A stretch of DNA of 64,000 nt from Isosphaera pallida ATCC 43644 (GTDB lineage: Bacteria > Planctomycetota > Planctomycetia > Isosphaerales > Isosphaeraceae): contig NC_014962.1 in assembly GCF_000186345.1 (NCBI RefSeq), forward strand, positions 2,170,001 to 2,234,000, given 5' to 3'. The translations under genes and the position numbers were made by a program. The notes beneath the pieces were generated by a model. The model was given only the letters and a program-made list of their open reading frames with translations, did no database searches and was not told where the DNA came from. Below are positions 8,659 through 17,759 of the stretch, one piece after another (the stretch's first letter is position 1; every line of letters starts with the position of its first letter).

Positions 8659-9173
8659 CCCATCACCTCCAAGTCCGAGTTGGCTCATATGATCGCCAAA
8701 CTTGGCTCCAACGAGCAAATAACCTAAACTGATTGAGAGGGTTGGTCATCATCAAGACAGACAATCGAACTGGGGGGTGTTCGTCCCACGACGACTCCAG
8801 AAACACGGGTCGTAGTGTGGGCGGAGTCGGCCGAGCCAACACCCCAATCCTTGCCGCTGCGTTGTGCTTTGCGACTTACGGATGGATTAGCCATCCGTCC
8901 CCTTGACCAAGAGAGGCGACAACCGCGCCGACTTGGTCCCGGAATTTTTGAAAAGTCATGAAGCAATCGGGGGTTCCTCAGCCCTCGAGAGCCACAACAA
9001 GGACCGTGACCGGAATGGACACCGACGCCTTGAGAACGGAGGATCGGCGGGTTAGCCTAGCCACCGGCTTCTGTTCCCCGGCTTATCGCGGCCGGTGACG
9101 CAACGGCTGACACTCAACTCAGGGTCGTCTTGAACACGACGGGTCTTTTCTTTCGTTGCGAGGCGTTCCGCTC
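8659..9173. other. Non-coding 515-bp divergent region before xylA
   Basis: No open frame here looks real. It must hold the promoters of the acyltransferase (minus) and xylA (plus). A perfect 8-bp hairpin lies at 8878-8898 (ACGGATGG, loop ATTAG, CCATCCGT). A looser CACCGGC/GCCGGTG inverted repeat lies around 9060-9095, just upstream of xylA. Neither is followed by a T-run; either could be an operator or leader structure. I see no recognisable XylR-type site. Confidence 0.4.
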
Positions 9174-10487
9174 ATGGCCGAATTTTTTCCGGACGTGCCC
9201 AAAATCCGATATGGTGGTCCCACGTCCAAAAACCCTCTTGAGTTCAAACACTACAATCCCGATGAGGTGGTCGCAGGCAAGACGATGCGCGACCATCTCC
9301 GGTTTTCAGTGGTTTACTGGCACACCTTCACCAATCCCCTATCCGACCCATTCGGCGTGGGCACGGCGGTTCGTCCCTGGGACGACGGCACCAAAACCGT
9401 GGAAAACGCCCAACGCCGCGTTCGCGCCGCCTTCGAATTCTTCGAGAAGCTCGGCGTCCCATATTACGCCTTCCATGACCGCGACGTGGCCCCCGAGGGA
9501 GCGTCGCTCAAGGAAACCAACGCGATTCTGGATCAAGTGGTGAAGGTTCTCAAAGAGGAACAACAGCGCACCGGCGTCAAGCTGCTTTGGGGAACCGCCA
9601 ACCTTTTTTCCAACCCGCGTTACATGCACGGGGCGGCCACCAGTCCGCATCTCGACTCGTTCGCCTTCGCCGCCGCTCAGGTCAAGAAGGCGATGGAGGT
9701 GACCCTGGAGCTTGGAGGTGAAGGCTACACCTTCTGGGGGGGGCGGGAAGGCTACTCAACCCTGCTCAACACTGACCTGAAACGCGAGTTGGATCATCTG
9801 GGACGATTCCTGCACATGGCGGTGGATTATAAAAAGTCGATTGGTTTCACCGGTCAATTCTACATTGAGCCCAAACCCAAGGAACCCACCAAGCACCAGT
9901 ACGACTCCGACGCGGCTGCTTGCTTGAACTTCCTCCGTCAGTACAACCTACTGGACCACTTCAAACTCAACCTCGAAACCAACCACGCCACCCTGGCCGG
10001 TCACGAGATGATGCACGAAATGGTCACGGCGATCGCCGCTGGAGCGTTGGGGTCGATCGACGCCAACACCGGCGATCCGCTGTTGGGCTGGGACACCGAC
10101 CAATTCCCCACCTCGGTGTATCTGACGGCACAATGCATGGGCTGCATCCTCGACATGGGCGGTTTCACCACCGGCGGGGTCAACTTCGACGCCAAGGTGC
10201 GCCGCGAAAGCTTCGAGCCAATCGATCTGTTTTACGCCCACATCGGCGGGATGGACGCCTTCGCCCGCGGCCTCAAGATCGCCGACGCCCTACGTCGGGA
10301 TGGTCGCTTGAGCCAGTTCCTCGCCCAACGTTACCGGAGCTGGGATTCGGACCTGGGCCGCAAGATCGAGGCAGGCCAAACCGGGTTCGCCGACCTGGAA
10401 ACCTACATCCTGGCCAAAGGGGATGTGGCTCCAATGGAGTCGGGTCGCCAAGAGTTGCTGGAGAACATCGTCAACGAGTTCATTTGA
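9174..10487 (+). CDS. xylA: Xylose isomerase
   Basis: Predicted 437 aa, the usual class II length. It interconverts D-xylose and D-xylulose (and glucose/fructose more slowly). Active-site features are visible: His101 and Asp104 in FHDRD, then the WGGREGY segment, the metal-ligand Glu in [15 protein letters not shown], and WDTDQFP with the second metal site. Everything needed for activity is present. The ATG at 9174 gives [16 protein letters not shown], the normal N-terminus; the frame is open 18 bases earlier at an unsupported start. No xylulokinase or xylose transporter lies nearby, so the gene stands alone. An imperfect 20-bp hairpin about 54 bases past the stop is the likely terminator. 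Confidence 0.97.
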   Translation: MAEFFPDVPKIRYGGPTSKNPLEFKHYNPDEVVAGKTMRDHLRFSVVYWHTFTNPLSDPFGVGTAVRPWDDGTKTVENAQRRVRAAFEFFEKLGVPYYAFHDRDVAPEGASLKETNAILDQVVKVLKEEQQRTGVKLLWGTANLFSNPRYMHGAATSPHLDSFAFAAAQVKKAMEVTLELGGEGYTFWGGREGYSTLLNTDLKRELDHLGRFLHMAVDYKKSIGFTGQFYIEPKPKEPTKHQYDSDAAACLNFLRQYNLLDHFKLNLETNHATLAGHEMMHEMVTAIAAGALGSIDANTGDPLLGWDTDQFPTSVYLTAQCMGCILDMGGFTTGGVNFDAKVRRESFEPIDLFYAHIGGMDAFARGLKIADALRRDGRLSQFLAQRYRSWDSDLGRKIEAGQTGFADLETYILAKGDVAPMESGRQELLENIVNEFI

Positions 10488-10540
10488 GCCAATTCCTCAC
10501 ACGTGCGGATTCACCGGCTCTCACGAACCTCGTGGAAGAA

Positions 10541-10584
10541 GGCGCGGCGGGATCAGGTTTAACAAAACCCGACTCCACCGCGCC
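10541..10584 (+). terminator. Long imperfect hairpin after xylA
   Basis: Arms 10541-10560 and 10565-10584 pair over 20 positions with three mismatches and one G-U, closing on the loop AACA. The outer seven pairs are all G/C. The following bases GTCGTCTTC are only mildly T-rich. This probably ends xylA transcription and isolates the WXG100 cluster. The rest of the 338-base gap 10488-10825 shows nothing else I can support. Confidence 0.6.
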
Positions 10585-10825
10585 GTCGTCTTCACCCCGA
10601 CTCGCCCTGCCGTATCTCTTCGCGTCGCAAGCAACGGGGAGCTAGAATCAAGCCAAGACCTGTCGCGGCGCGATGGCCAAAACGGGAAGTCAAGGCCGTC
10701 GGCGACGTCGCGCCGATTCCGATCCCATCCTACTCGAACTGATTCACAACGGCCGCGCTGCGACCCGACGCCCCCCGCTGGTTCACTCCGGATCGCCTCG
10801 ATTCGACTCTAGGGAGAAGGTTACC

Positions 10826-11098
10826 ATGTCCCAAGCGATTGTCGATCCGGCGGAACTGCGCCGGTTCGCCCAACACCTCAAGACCTTCCGGTTCGAGTTG
10901 GAAGGTCAACTCGCCTCGCTGCACGGCCAACTCGTCGGACTCGGGCAAACCTGGCGCGACCGTGAGCATCAGAAGTTCGTCGAGGAGTTCGAGGAGGCCA
11001 TCAAACAGATTGACCGCAGCATGGAGGTTGTCAACCAATACATTCCCTTTCTGCTCCGCAAGGCCGAGCGGATCGAGGAGTATCTCCAACAACGTTGA
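10826..11098 (+). CDS. WXG100-like small helical protein (1)
   Basis: Predicted 90 aa, no signal peptide, no Cys. Two long amphipathic helices flank a central turn at TWRDREHQKF: Trp43-Arg44-Asp45 sits where WXG100/ESAT-6 proteins have Trp-x-Gly, followed by F51 and an acidic helix, and the length is right. WXG100 proteins are substrates or partners of FtsK/SpoIIIE-type type VII ATPases; a gene for such an ATPase lies three genes downstream on the same strand. The C-terminus (ERIEEYLQQR) lacks a clear Tyr-x-x-x-Asp/Glu export signal. The ATG at 10826 follows AGGGAGAAGG, a strong site; the frame is open upstream to 10673 without similarity. Assignment rests on size, Trp motif and context. Confidence 0.75.
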   Translation: MSQAIVDPAELRRFAQHLKTFRFELEGQLASLHGQLVGLGQTWRDREHQKFVEEFEEAIKQIDRSMEVVNQYIPFLLRKAERIEEYLQQR

Positions 11099-11165
11099 TC
11101 CCACTCCAAACGAAGCTTGACCCGAGCGCAGGGTTCCCGTAGGTGGAATCGGGAGGATCATCCTC

Positions 11166-11810
11166 ATGGCGTCCGAAGGTGGCGGGGCGTGGGTCCTGTC
11201 GATCGAGCAGTTGGAGACATTTCGGGCCTCGCTGGCCAAGTTCCAGGAGGAGGCCAAGGCAGCGATCACCTCGGCCGATCTGGAAGTTCGCCGAGCGCTT
11301 CAATGGCTTCATCAGGACCAACCCAGCCGCTGGAACGGCGAGATCCGCCGCACCCGTCAGGAACTCGCTGAGGCTCGCACCACCTTGACTCGCAAGCGAA
11401 TCGCCACCGCCGAGGGACCGCCGCGGGACACCCTCGAACGCGAGGCGCTTCAAGCAGCCGAGCGACGGTTGCGCCACGCCGAGGACCAACTCGCCAAGGT
11501 CAAACGCTGGATCCCCTTGCTGGAACGCGCGGTTCAGGAATATCAGGGCCAATCCCGTCCTTTGGCCGAAACCCTCGCCCACAGTGTTGATGAGCAGCTG
11601 CATCACCTATCCGCCCTGATTCACGCCTTGCAGCGCTATCTCGACACCGCCGGTCCCCGCAGCGTGTTCGTTCAGGGCACACCCAGTCTCCCTACCAGCT
11701 CGCCCACCACAACCACCGCCTCCCCATCGGACGATCCACCACCATCCTCCCCCCCCCTCCCTCCAGACGCCGACGAAGTTCTTCCTGCCTCCAACCGCCA
11801 TTCAACCTAA
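11166..11810 (+). CDS. Hypothetical coiled-coil protein of the WXG100/FtsK cluster
   Basis: Predicted 214 aa; I do not recognise a named family. Residues 10-40 (WVLSIEQLETFRASLAKFQ) begin a helix, and residues 60-160 are almost wholly alpha-helical and charged, with heptad-like spacing (EIRRTRQELAEARTTLTRKR, then AERRLRHAEDQLAKVKRW). The last 50 residues are disordered Ser/Thr/Pro. No signal peptide or membrane segment. It lies 67 bases after the first WXG100-like gene and 64 before the second, so it is likely a partner, chaperone or substrate of the same export system, which is inference from position only. GGGAGGATCATCCTC precedes the ATG at 11166, supporting the start. Confidence 0.75.
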   Translation: MASEGGGAWVLSIEQLETFRASLAKFQEEAKAAITSADLEVRRALQWLHQDQPSRWNGEIRRTRQELAEARTTLTRKRIATAEGPPRDTLEREALQAAERRLRHAEDQLAKVKRWIPLLERAVQEYQGQSRPLAETLAHSVDEQLHHLSALIHALQRYLDTAGPRSVFVQGTPSLPTSSPTTTTASPSDDPPPSSPPLPPDADEVLPASNRHST

Positions 11811-11874
11811 AACCCTTTGGATCGACCACACGACGTCGCCCCGCTCGTCTCGTCCTTGGGAGTCTGCAAAACTC

Positions 11875-12096
11875 ATGCGCACCGCCAACCTCATCTCTGC
11901 CTCGACGCGGTTGGACAACGCGATCAAAACCCTAGATCGTTGTTGGGACACCCTGCGTGATTCGTGGCGTGATCGCAAGGCCAACGAGTTTGAAACCGAA
12001 TTCCTGGCCCCTCTCAAACGTCAGGTCCAAGGTACGGTCCAGGCGATGGCCGAGTTGGGCGAGTTGCTCGAACGCATGTACCGCGACTGCGAGTGA
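11875..12096 (+). CDS. WXG100-like small helical protein (2), with YxxxE tail
   Basis: Predicted 73 aa. Like the first WXG100-like protein it has a helix, a turn with Trp31-Arg32-Asp33 (SWRDRKANEFETEF) and a second helix; the block W-R-D-R/x-x-x-x-F is shared by both. It ends in Tyr69-Arg-Asp-Cys-Glu73, which fits the Tyr-x-x-x-Asp/Glu signal of mycobacterial type VII substrates. At 73 residues it is shorter than typical WXG100 proteins. GGGAG lies upstream of the ATG at 11875. The two small proteins may form a heterodimer, as EsxA/EsxB do, but this is inference. Confidence 0.72.
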   Translation: MRTANLISASTRLDNAIKTLDRCWDTLRDSWRDRKANEFETEFLAPLKRQVQGTVQAMAELGELLERMYRDCE

Positions 12097-12280
12097 AACC
12101 TTGGTTGCCTCGGTCGGGAACGCGGATGCGTCGCCGTGGGTTGATGTTCCGCGTTGTTCGCCTTCCCGACCTGGCTTTTCCTGATTCAAGGCTACGGTGT
12201 TGCGTTGGGCGGGGAACCGCCACCCCGCTCCATCCCGTTTTGCCACCTCCTCGTTCCTTCTCCTTGGTCGGAGTTCGCCC

Positions 12281-15200
12281 ATGCTTCCCGATCTGAATCC
12301 ATCCGAACTCCGGTCCGCTTCCGCCTCACGCTCTTGGCATCACGATTCCGGTTCAGTTGAGGCGTCGGAATGGTCTAGGGAAGACGGCCAATTCAACCCC
12401 ATCTCAGTGATGAGTCGAGTGAGCCGTCTGGTTGAGGAGCTGGAAGCGCTCTGTCGGCGCAGAGCCGACGCAGAACAGTTGGCGTTGACCGAATATCCGG
12501 CCAGATTGGTCGAAGTTAGCCAGGAAGAACAACAGCACCGTCACCAGGCCGAAGCCGCCGAACGCGAAGGCCGACGACGCGCTGAGGAGTCGCACCAACA
12601 ACGAGTTGCCGCCATCGAAGCCCGGTTCGCCGAGGAAACCAACCGCCTGACGGAATCGAATCAAGCCAACCTCGCCAAGCTCGCTGCCAAGTACGATCAA
12701 GCCGAAGCCAAAGCCCGCAAATCAGCCGAGGAAGCCATCTGGGAGGCCGCCACCCTCTGCGAGTCGTCCCAGGCCGCCGCCCACGCCAAGAAGGAGGCGA
12801 CCCTCGCTACGCTGAAGGAGGCTCTGGAACGCCTCGACGAGTGCGAGAACGCCGCCGGCAAACTCGCCCCCGCGGCAGCGCGCCCGCCTGGCAAGAACCT
12901 CGCCCCGGATCCGGGCGAGACCCTGTCCGACGACGAGACCTCCGCCGACGACTTGTTGGCTCGAGTCAACCAGAACATCGACAATCTGGACCGTCGCCTG
13001 GCCGCTTTGGAGAGCAATCCCCTCGTCGTCTGGTGGCCGGTTCGGACGCTGATGGTTGCGGGTGTCGGCTCGGCGCTGGTCTGGGGCCTGAGCCTGGGCG
13101 GTCTGGTCGCGTCGCTGAAGCCCCTCGCCGCTTCAGTGATCAGTGGAGGACTCGCCCTCATGGTTCTCGGTGGTTGGATCGCCCGAATCGCCGCCGTGGC
13201 CAAGTTCGTCCAACCCTGGCGCGCTGAGGCGGAGGACCTGCGACGCCTCATCTCTCAGACCCGGACTCGTGCAGAGTTCGAAGCGCGGCGTGATCAATGT
13301 CGCGCTGCCGAACGCCGCGACGCCGAAACCCAGCGGGCCGAAACGACGTTGGAGCGGCGTCTGACCGAACTGGCCACCCGCAGGACCGAGGAACGCGAAG
13401 CCACCCGGCGGGCTTACGACAACTTGATGGCCGAAGCCCGCCACCGCCGCGAGCGCGACCTCGCCACCAGCCAAACCACTCTCCAAACCGACCTCGCCAA
13501 GGTCGCAGAACGACTGAGCCAAATCCAGGCCGAACGAGAGCAACGTTTCGTGGCACGCCGGCGCGAGTTGGAACGCCTCCAAGCCGAGAACCACGCGGCC
13601 ATGATCCGTGACTGGACCGAGGGGTTGGCTCGCCTTGAGGCCGAACGCGCCGCCCTCATCTACCTGGTAGAGACCTTCTGCCCAGATTGGTCGGCCTTCA
13701 GGATGGAGGACCACCCCCCGCGTCCCCTACCGACGACCCGACCGCCGGCGATCCGGTTCGGCCAACTGACCATCGACCGCGCGACGATGGAACATGGCCA
13801 CGCCCGCCATCCCGACCTGATCGGTCCCGAAGGGGACGGCCCCCTGCGACGGTTCACCCTCCCCGCGGTGGTCGATTTTCCCGACCACGCCTCAATCCTG
13901 GTCAAAACCTACGACCGCGGCCGAGCCGAGGCGGTCGCCTTCCTTCAAGGTTATATCCTCCGACTGCTCACCGCGCTGCCACCCGGCAAGGCGCGGTTCC
14001 TCTTCCTGGACCCGGTAGGTCTAGGCGAGAGCTTCGCCGCCTTCATGCATCTGGCCGACCATGACGACCAACTCGTCACTAACCGCATCTGGACCGAACC
14101 GCATCACATCGAACAACGGCTGGCCGACCTCGCCGAACATATGGAAAATGTCATCCAGAAATACTTGCGTAACGAATTCGCCACCATCGACGACTATAAC
14201 CTCAAAGCCGGTGAGATTGCCGAACCTTACCGCTTCCTCGTGGTAGCCAACTTCCCGGCCAACTTCAACGAAACCACCGCGCGACGTCTGGTCAGCATCG
14301 CCGCCAACGGCGCACGCTGCGGCGTCCATACCCTGATCAGCGTGGACTCCCGCTTACCCTTGCCTTCCGGAGTGTCCCTGGCCGATCTGGAACCCCACGC
14401 CGTCAACATCACCACCAAAAGCGGCGAACTCGTCTGGAAGCACCCGATCCTCGGCCGCTGGCCTCTCCAGTTGGAGCGTCTACCCGAATCGGAACTGGTC
14501 AATTCGATGTTGAACCGCGTGGGTGAACAGGCCAAACTTTCCAAACGGGTTGTCGTCCCGTTCGATATCATTGCCCCCCGCGACGATGCTCTCTGGACCG
14601 AATCCAGCCGCGACCGTCTGGAACTGCCGATTGGACGCTCCGGCGCATCCAAGCTCCAAACGCTGCGGTTGGGCGAAGGCACCTCGCAGCATGTGCTGAT
14701 CGCGGGCAAAACCGGCTCAGGCAAATCTACCCTGTTGCACGCCCTCATCGTCAACCTGGCGCTACGGTTTGATCCCGACGAAGTGGAACTCGACCTCATC
14801 GACTTCAAGAAGGGGGTGGAATTTCAAGTTTACGCCCGTTTGGAACTGCCCCACGCCCGAGTCGTGGCAATCGAGTCGGAACGGGAATTCGGTCTGAGCG
14901 TGTTGCAACGTCTCGACCAGGAACTCAAAAATCGGGGCGAACGCTTCCGCGCCGCCGGCGTTCAAGATTTGCCTGCCTTCCGCCGCGAATGTCCCGGTGA
15001 ACGAATGCCTCGGATTCTGCTCATTGTGGACGAATTTCAGGAATTCTTCGTCGAAGACGACAAACTCGCGCAGGAAGCCTCGTTGTTGTTGGATCGTTTG
15101 GTCCGCCAAGGACGTGCCTTTGGCATCCATGTCCTGCTGGGTAGCCAAACCCTGGGCGGAGCCTACTCACTGGCCCGCAGCACCCTGGGACAAATGGCAG

Positions 15201-16555
15201 TGCGGATCGCGTTACAATGTTCCGAGGCCGACGCGCATTTGATCCTCAGCGAGGACAACAGCGCCGCGCGGCTGTTGTCGCGTCCCGGCGAGGCGATCTA
15301 CAACGACGCTAACGGCCTGCTGGAGGGCAACACCTTCTTCCAAGTGGTCTGGCTCTCCGAGGAGGAACGGGAGGAACGTCTGCAGAAGGTCGCCCGCTTG
15401 GCGCGGGAACGCCACTTCAACCGTTCCGATCGTTTGATCGTCTTCGAAGGTAACGCGCCGGCGAGTCTGGAAGGCTGTCAACCCTTGATCGACTGGGTCC
15501 AGGCGGACGATTGGCCCGACCCGGCCAGCCTGCGGGTTCCCAAGGCGATTCTGGGCGAACCGATCGCGATCAAGCCGCCGACGATGCTCAGCTTCCGCCC
15601 CCAAACCGCCGCCAACACCCTGATGGTCGGTCAGGCCGATACCGCAGCCCTCGGCGCATTGTGTGGCGCGGTGCTGTCGCTGGCGGCCCAACTCGCTCCC
15701 TTCCCCCCGTCCGACCCTACACATCCCGAGACGCCCCGCGCCCCGCGTTTTACCCTCATCAACGGCGCGACCATCGAATCGCCCCAGCAAGACGCATTCG
15801 ATCGTCTGGCCCGTCATCTGCCCGGACCGGTCGCCCTGGGCCACGCCCGCGACGCCGCCCGCTTGATCGCCCAAGTCGGCGACGAACTTGATCGACGTCT
15901 GCAAGCTCCCAACCAAGATCATCCCCCGATCTTTCTCGTGATTTATGGCCTGCAATCCTTGCGCGACCTCCGCAAGTCGGACGACTTCGGCAGCTCCTCG
16001 TCGTTTGGTTCCTCCTCGTTCAGTTCCTTCAGCTCCTTCAGTTCCTTCGGTTCGGAACGCGACCCGGACGAACCACCACCACCCCGGAAAATCCCCCCCG
16101 CGGAACGCTTCTCCTCGATCCTCCGCGAGGGGCCGGCGCTAGGAATCCACACCCTGGTCTGGTGCGATAGCCTCAACAACCTCAACCGAGCTCTGGAACG
16201 GGCCGCGCTTCGTGAGTTCGACCTCCGCGTGTTGTTCCAGATGAGCGTCAACGATTCATCCAACCTGATTGACTCGCCAGCGGCCAACCGTCTGGGCAGC
16301 CACCGCGGCTTGTTCCACACCGAGGAACAAGCCGCGCCCGAGATCTTTCGACCTTTTGGCCCCCCCTCCGACGCCTTCCTCGCGCGGTACTCAGCGCTGA
16401 TGGCACGAAAACCCTCGCCGTTCCAAACCAGTAAGTCCGACCATCGCGCTCACGGCGACCCCGTTCACCAATCGGACGCCTCGCCCGATCGTCATCCCTC
16501 CGACGTGCCCGAGCTTGACCGGGATGCGCCGACCCACACCGATCGCTCGGAATGA
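12281..16555 (+). CDS. FtsK/SpoIIIE-type ATPase, EssC/EccC-like
   Basis: Predicted 1424 aa. Order of parts: coiled coil rich in Glu/Ala/Arg (about 45-220), two adjacent membrane segments (about 256-306), a second coiled coil (about 310-455), a linker, then an FtsK/SpoIIIE motor with Walker A GKTGSGKS (809-816) and Walker B LLIVDEFQEFF (Asp917/Glu918). A second motor-like domain starts near 1110 but its P-loop is GQADTAALG at 1117, without Lys-Ser/Thr, so it cannot bind ATP normally. It also carries a Ser/Phe repeat loop near 1237-1255. One active plus one degenerate motor recalls type VII EssC/EccC and not the chromosome translocase FtsK, since the FtsK gamma domain is absent. It sits 184 bases after WXG100-like genes. 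I take the ATG at 12281; an ATG at 12410 is an alternative. Confidence 0.88.
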   Translation: MLPDLNPSELRSASASRSWHHDSGSVEASEWSREDGQFNPISVMSRVSRLVEELEALCRRRADAEQLALTEYPARLVEVSQEEQQHRHQAEAAEREGRRRAEESHQQRVAAIEARFAEETNRLTESNQANLAKLAAKYDQAEAKARKSAEEAIWEAATLCESSQAAAHAKKEATLATLKEALERLDECENAAGKLAPAAARPPGKNLAPDPGETLSDDETSADDLLARVNQNIDNLDRRLAALESNPLVVWWPVRTLMVAGVGSALVWGLSLGGLVASLKPLAASVISGGLALMVLGGWIARIAAVAKFVQPWRAEAEDLRRLISQTRTRAEFEARRDQCRAAERRDAETQRAETTLERRLTELATRRTEEREATRRAYDNLMAEARHRRERDLATSQTTLQTDLAKVAERLSQIQAEREQRFVARRRELERLQAENHAAMIRDWTEGLARLEAERAALIYLVETFCPDWSAFRMEDHPPRPLPTTRPPAIRFGQLTIDRATMEHGHARHPDLIGPEGDGPLRRFTLPAVVDFPDHASILVKTYDRGRAEAVAFLQGYILRLLTALPPGKARFLFLDPVGLGESFAAFMHLADHDDQLVTNRIWTEPHHIEQRLADLAEHMENVIQKYLRNEFATIDDYNLKAGEIAEPYRFLVVANFPANFNETTARRLVSIAANGARCGVHTLISVDSRLPLPSGVSLADLEPHAVNITTKSGELVWKHPILGRWPLQLERLPESELVNSMLNRVGEQAKLSKRVVVPFDIIAPRDDALWTESSRDRLELPIGRSGASKLQTLRLGEGTSQHVLIAGKTGSGKSTLLHALIVNLALRFDPDEVELDLIDFKKGVEFQVYARLELPHARVVAIESEREFGLSVLQRLDQELKNRGERFRAAGVQDLPAFRRECPGERMPRILLIVDEFQEFFVEDDKLAQEASLLLDRLVRQGRAFGIHVLLGSQTLGGAYSLARSTLGQMAVRIALQCSEADAHLILSEDNSAARLLSRPGEAIYNDANGLLEGNTFFQVVWLSEEEREERLQKVARLARERHFNRSDRLIVFEGNAPASLEGCQPLIDWVQADDWPDPASLRVPKAILGEPIAIKPPTMLSFRPQTAANTLMVGQADTAALGALCGAVLSLAAQLAPFPPSDPTHPETPRAPRFTLINGATIESPQQDAFDRLARHLPGPVALGHARDAARLIAQVGDELDRRLQAPNQDHPPIFLVIYGLQSLRDLRKSDDFGSSSSFGSSSFSSFSSFSSFGSERDPDEPPPPRKIPPAERFSSILREGPALGIHTLVWCDSLNNLNRALERAALREFDLRVLFQMSVNDSSNLIDSPAANRLGSHRGLFHTEEQAAPEIFRPFGPPSDAFLARYSALMARKPSPFQTSKSDHRAHGDPVHQSDASPDRHPSDVPELDRDAPTHTDRSE
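16019..16045 (+). repeat. Tandem 9-bp repeat encoding Ser-Ser-Phe in the FtsK-like gene
   Basis: Three copies of TTCAGYTCC in a row at 16019-16045, within a wider Ser/Phe stretch at about 15985-16055. The copies are in frame and add a low-complexity loop to the degenerate second motor domain. Copy number may vary between strains. Confidence 0.6.
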
Positions 16556-16640
16556 GTCGTCCGTTCGACACTCACTTCGCTTCCCTATCGGGTTGGTGTC
16601 GCATGTCCTTTCCCCCTCTTGTCCCTGAAGACCTTCGACC

Positions 16641-17759
16641 ATGCGCGACGTGTTGCAACAACTGGTTGACGACCTGACCCAAGGTCGGGAGCGGATCGTG
16701 TGTCAGGTGGTGGAGACCCGGGGTTCGACCCCCCAGAAAGCCGGAGCGCTGATGGTTCTGGACGATCGGGGCGGCCAAGTCGGAACACTCGGCGGCGGTT
16801 GCGTTGAACATGAGGTCCGCCAAGCCGCCGTTCAACGTCTGGGACGCCCCGGCGCGGAGCGTTTCGACTACGTGTTGGACCACGACTACGCCTGGGCCGA
16901 TGGCCTCATCTGCGGCGGCAAAATGGTCATCCTGGCCGAATCGTTTCAAGGACCAGAGGCGGCCGAATTCTGGACACACCGCTTGCAGCTCGACCAACAC
17001 GGGCGGGGATTGGTTGAAACCGTGGTGGTCGAACCGAGCCACCAAACGGCCGGGGAATCGTCCAGTCCGCCTTCCCCTCTGGGAGCACGAGTGGTGTTCG
17101 ACCCCGACGGTCGCGTGGTGGCCGGCTGGAATCACTCCGACGAGTTGATCCAACGCCTCCGCCCTCACTGGATCGACCTAGACCATCGCCCTCGCCCCTT
17201 CGTGGCAGGCGGTGCCAGCTGGATGCCAGTGTTGCCGCGGGTCAAACTCGTGATCGTCGGCGCGGGGCACGTGGGCCAAGCGGTCGCGGATCTCGCTGCG
17301 CGTTGCGACTTCGAGGTCTGGGTGGTGGACGATCGCGAGCAGTACGCCAACCCCCAACGCTTTCCTCAAGCCAGCCGGATTCTAGTCGGCCCCATCGAGG
17401 AAATCCTCCCCACGCTGGAATACAACGCCCATACGTATGCCCTGATTGTCACCCGTGGCCACGGCCACGACCAGGAAGCGCTCTTCCACCTGGCTCCCAC
17501 CGCCGCAGGTTATGTGGGTCTCATCGGTTCTCAGCGCAAAATTCAATTGATCTTCGAGGGTCTTCACGATCTCGGAATCGCTCCCGAAGCCCTAGAACGG
17601 GTCACCGCCCCAATTGGATTGGAGATCGGCTCGCAAACCGTGCCGGAAATCGCCGTGAGTGTGGTGGCCCAACTGATCCAGCGTCGCAACTTGGGCACCC
17701 ACGCCCGCAACAAAGTCCGATTGGCCCGCGCCGCCAGTCAAGCGGAGGCTCAAACGTGA
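16641..17759 (+). CDS. xdhC: XdhC/CoxI family molybdenum-enzyme maturation protein
   Basis: Predicted 372 aa. N-terminal XdhC/CoxI domain: VVETRGSTPQKAGALMVLDD and GTLGGGCVEHEV (Cys in the GGGC motif), the typical family start. C-terminal Rossmann domain from about residue 200: KLVIVGAGHVGQAVADLA, VDDRE, VTRGHGHDQEAL, and the closing GLIGSQRK and APIGLEIGSQTVPEIAVSV blocks. XdhC binds molybdenum cofactor and inserts its sulfurated form into xanthine-dehydrogenase-family enzymes. No target dehydrogenase is in this window. Its TGA overlaps the GTG of the next gene (GTGA), so it is translationally coupled to a MocA-type nucleotidyltransferase. Confidence 0.93.
   Translation: MRDVLQQLVDDLTQGRERIVCQVVETRGSTPQKAGALMVLDDRGGQVGTLGGGCVEHEVRQAAVQRLGRPGAERFDYVLDHDYAWADGLICGGKMVILAESFQGPEAAEFWTHRLQLDQHGRGLVETVVVEPSHQTAGESSSPPSPLGARVVFDPDGRVVAGWNHSDELIQRLRPHWIDLDHRPRPFVAGGASWMPVLPRVKLVIVGAGHVGQAVADLAARCDFEVWVVDDREQYANPQRFPQASRILVGPIEEILPTLEYNAHTYALIVTRGHGHDQEALFHLAPTAAGYVGLIGSQRKIQLIFEGLHDLGIAPEALERVTAPIGLEIGSQTVPEIAVSVVAQLIQRRNLGTHARNKVRLARAASQAEAQT

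Noticed and set aside
8724-8966. 80-codon minus-strand frame upstream of the acyltransferase
   Set aside because: No domain, poor start context, and it spans the hairpin at 8878-8898.
12093-12296. 67-codon frame with GTGA overlap to the second WXG100-like gene
   Set aside because: Overlap pattern is tempting, but composition is not coding-like (rich in Arg/Pro/Cys) and it runs into the FtsK-like start.
15985-16055. Short tandem repeat considered as a CRISPR array
   Set aside because: 9-bp in-frame coding repeat without spacers.
16700-16740. GGGGTTCGACCCCCC resembling a tRNA T-arm
   Set aside because: It lies within the conserved RGSTPQK codons of xdhC.
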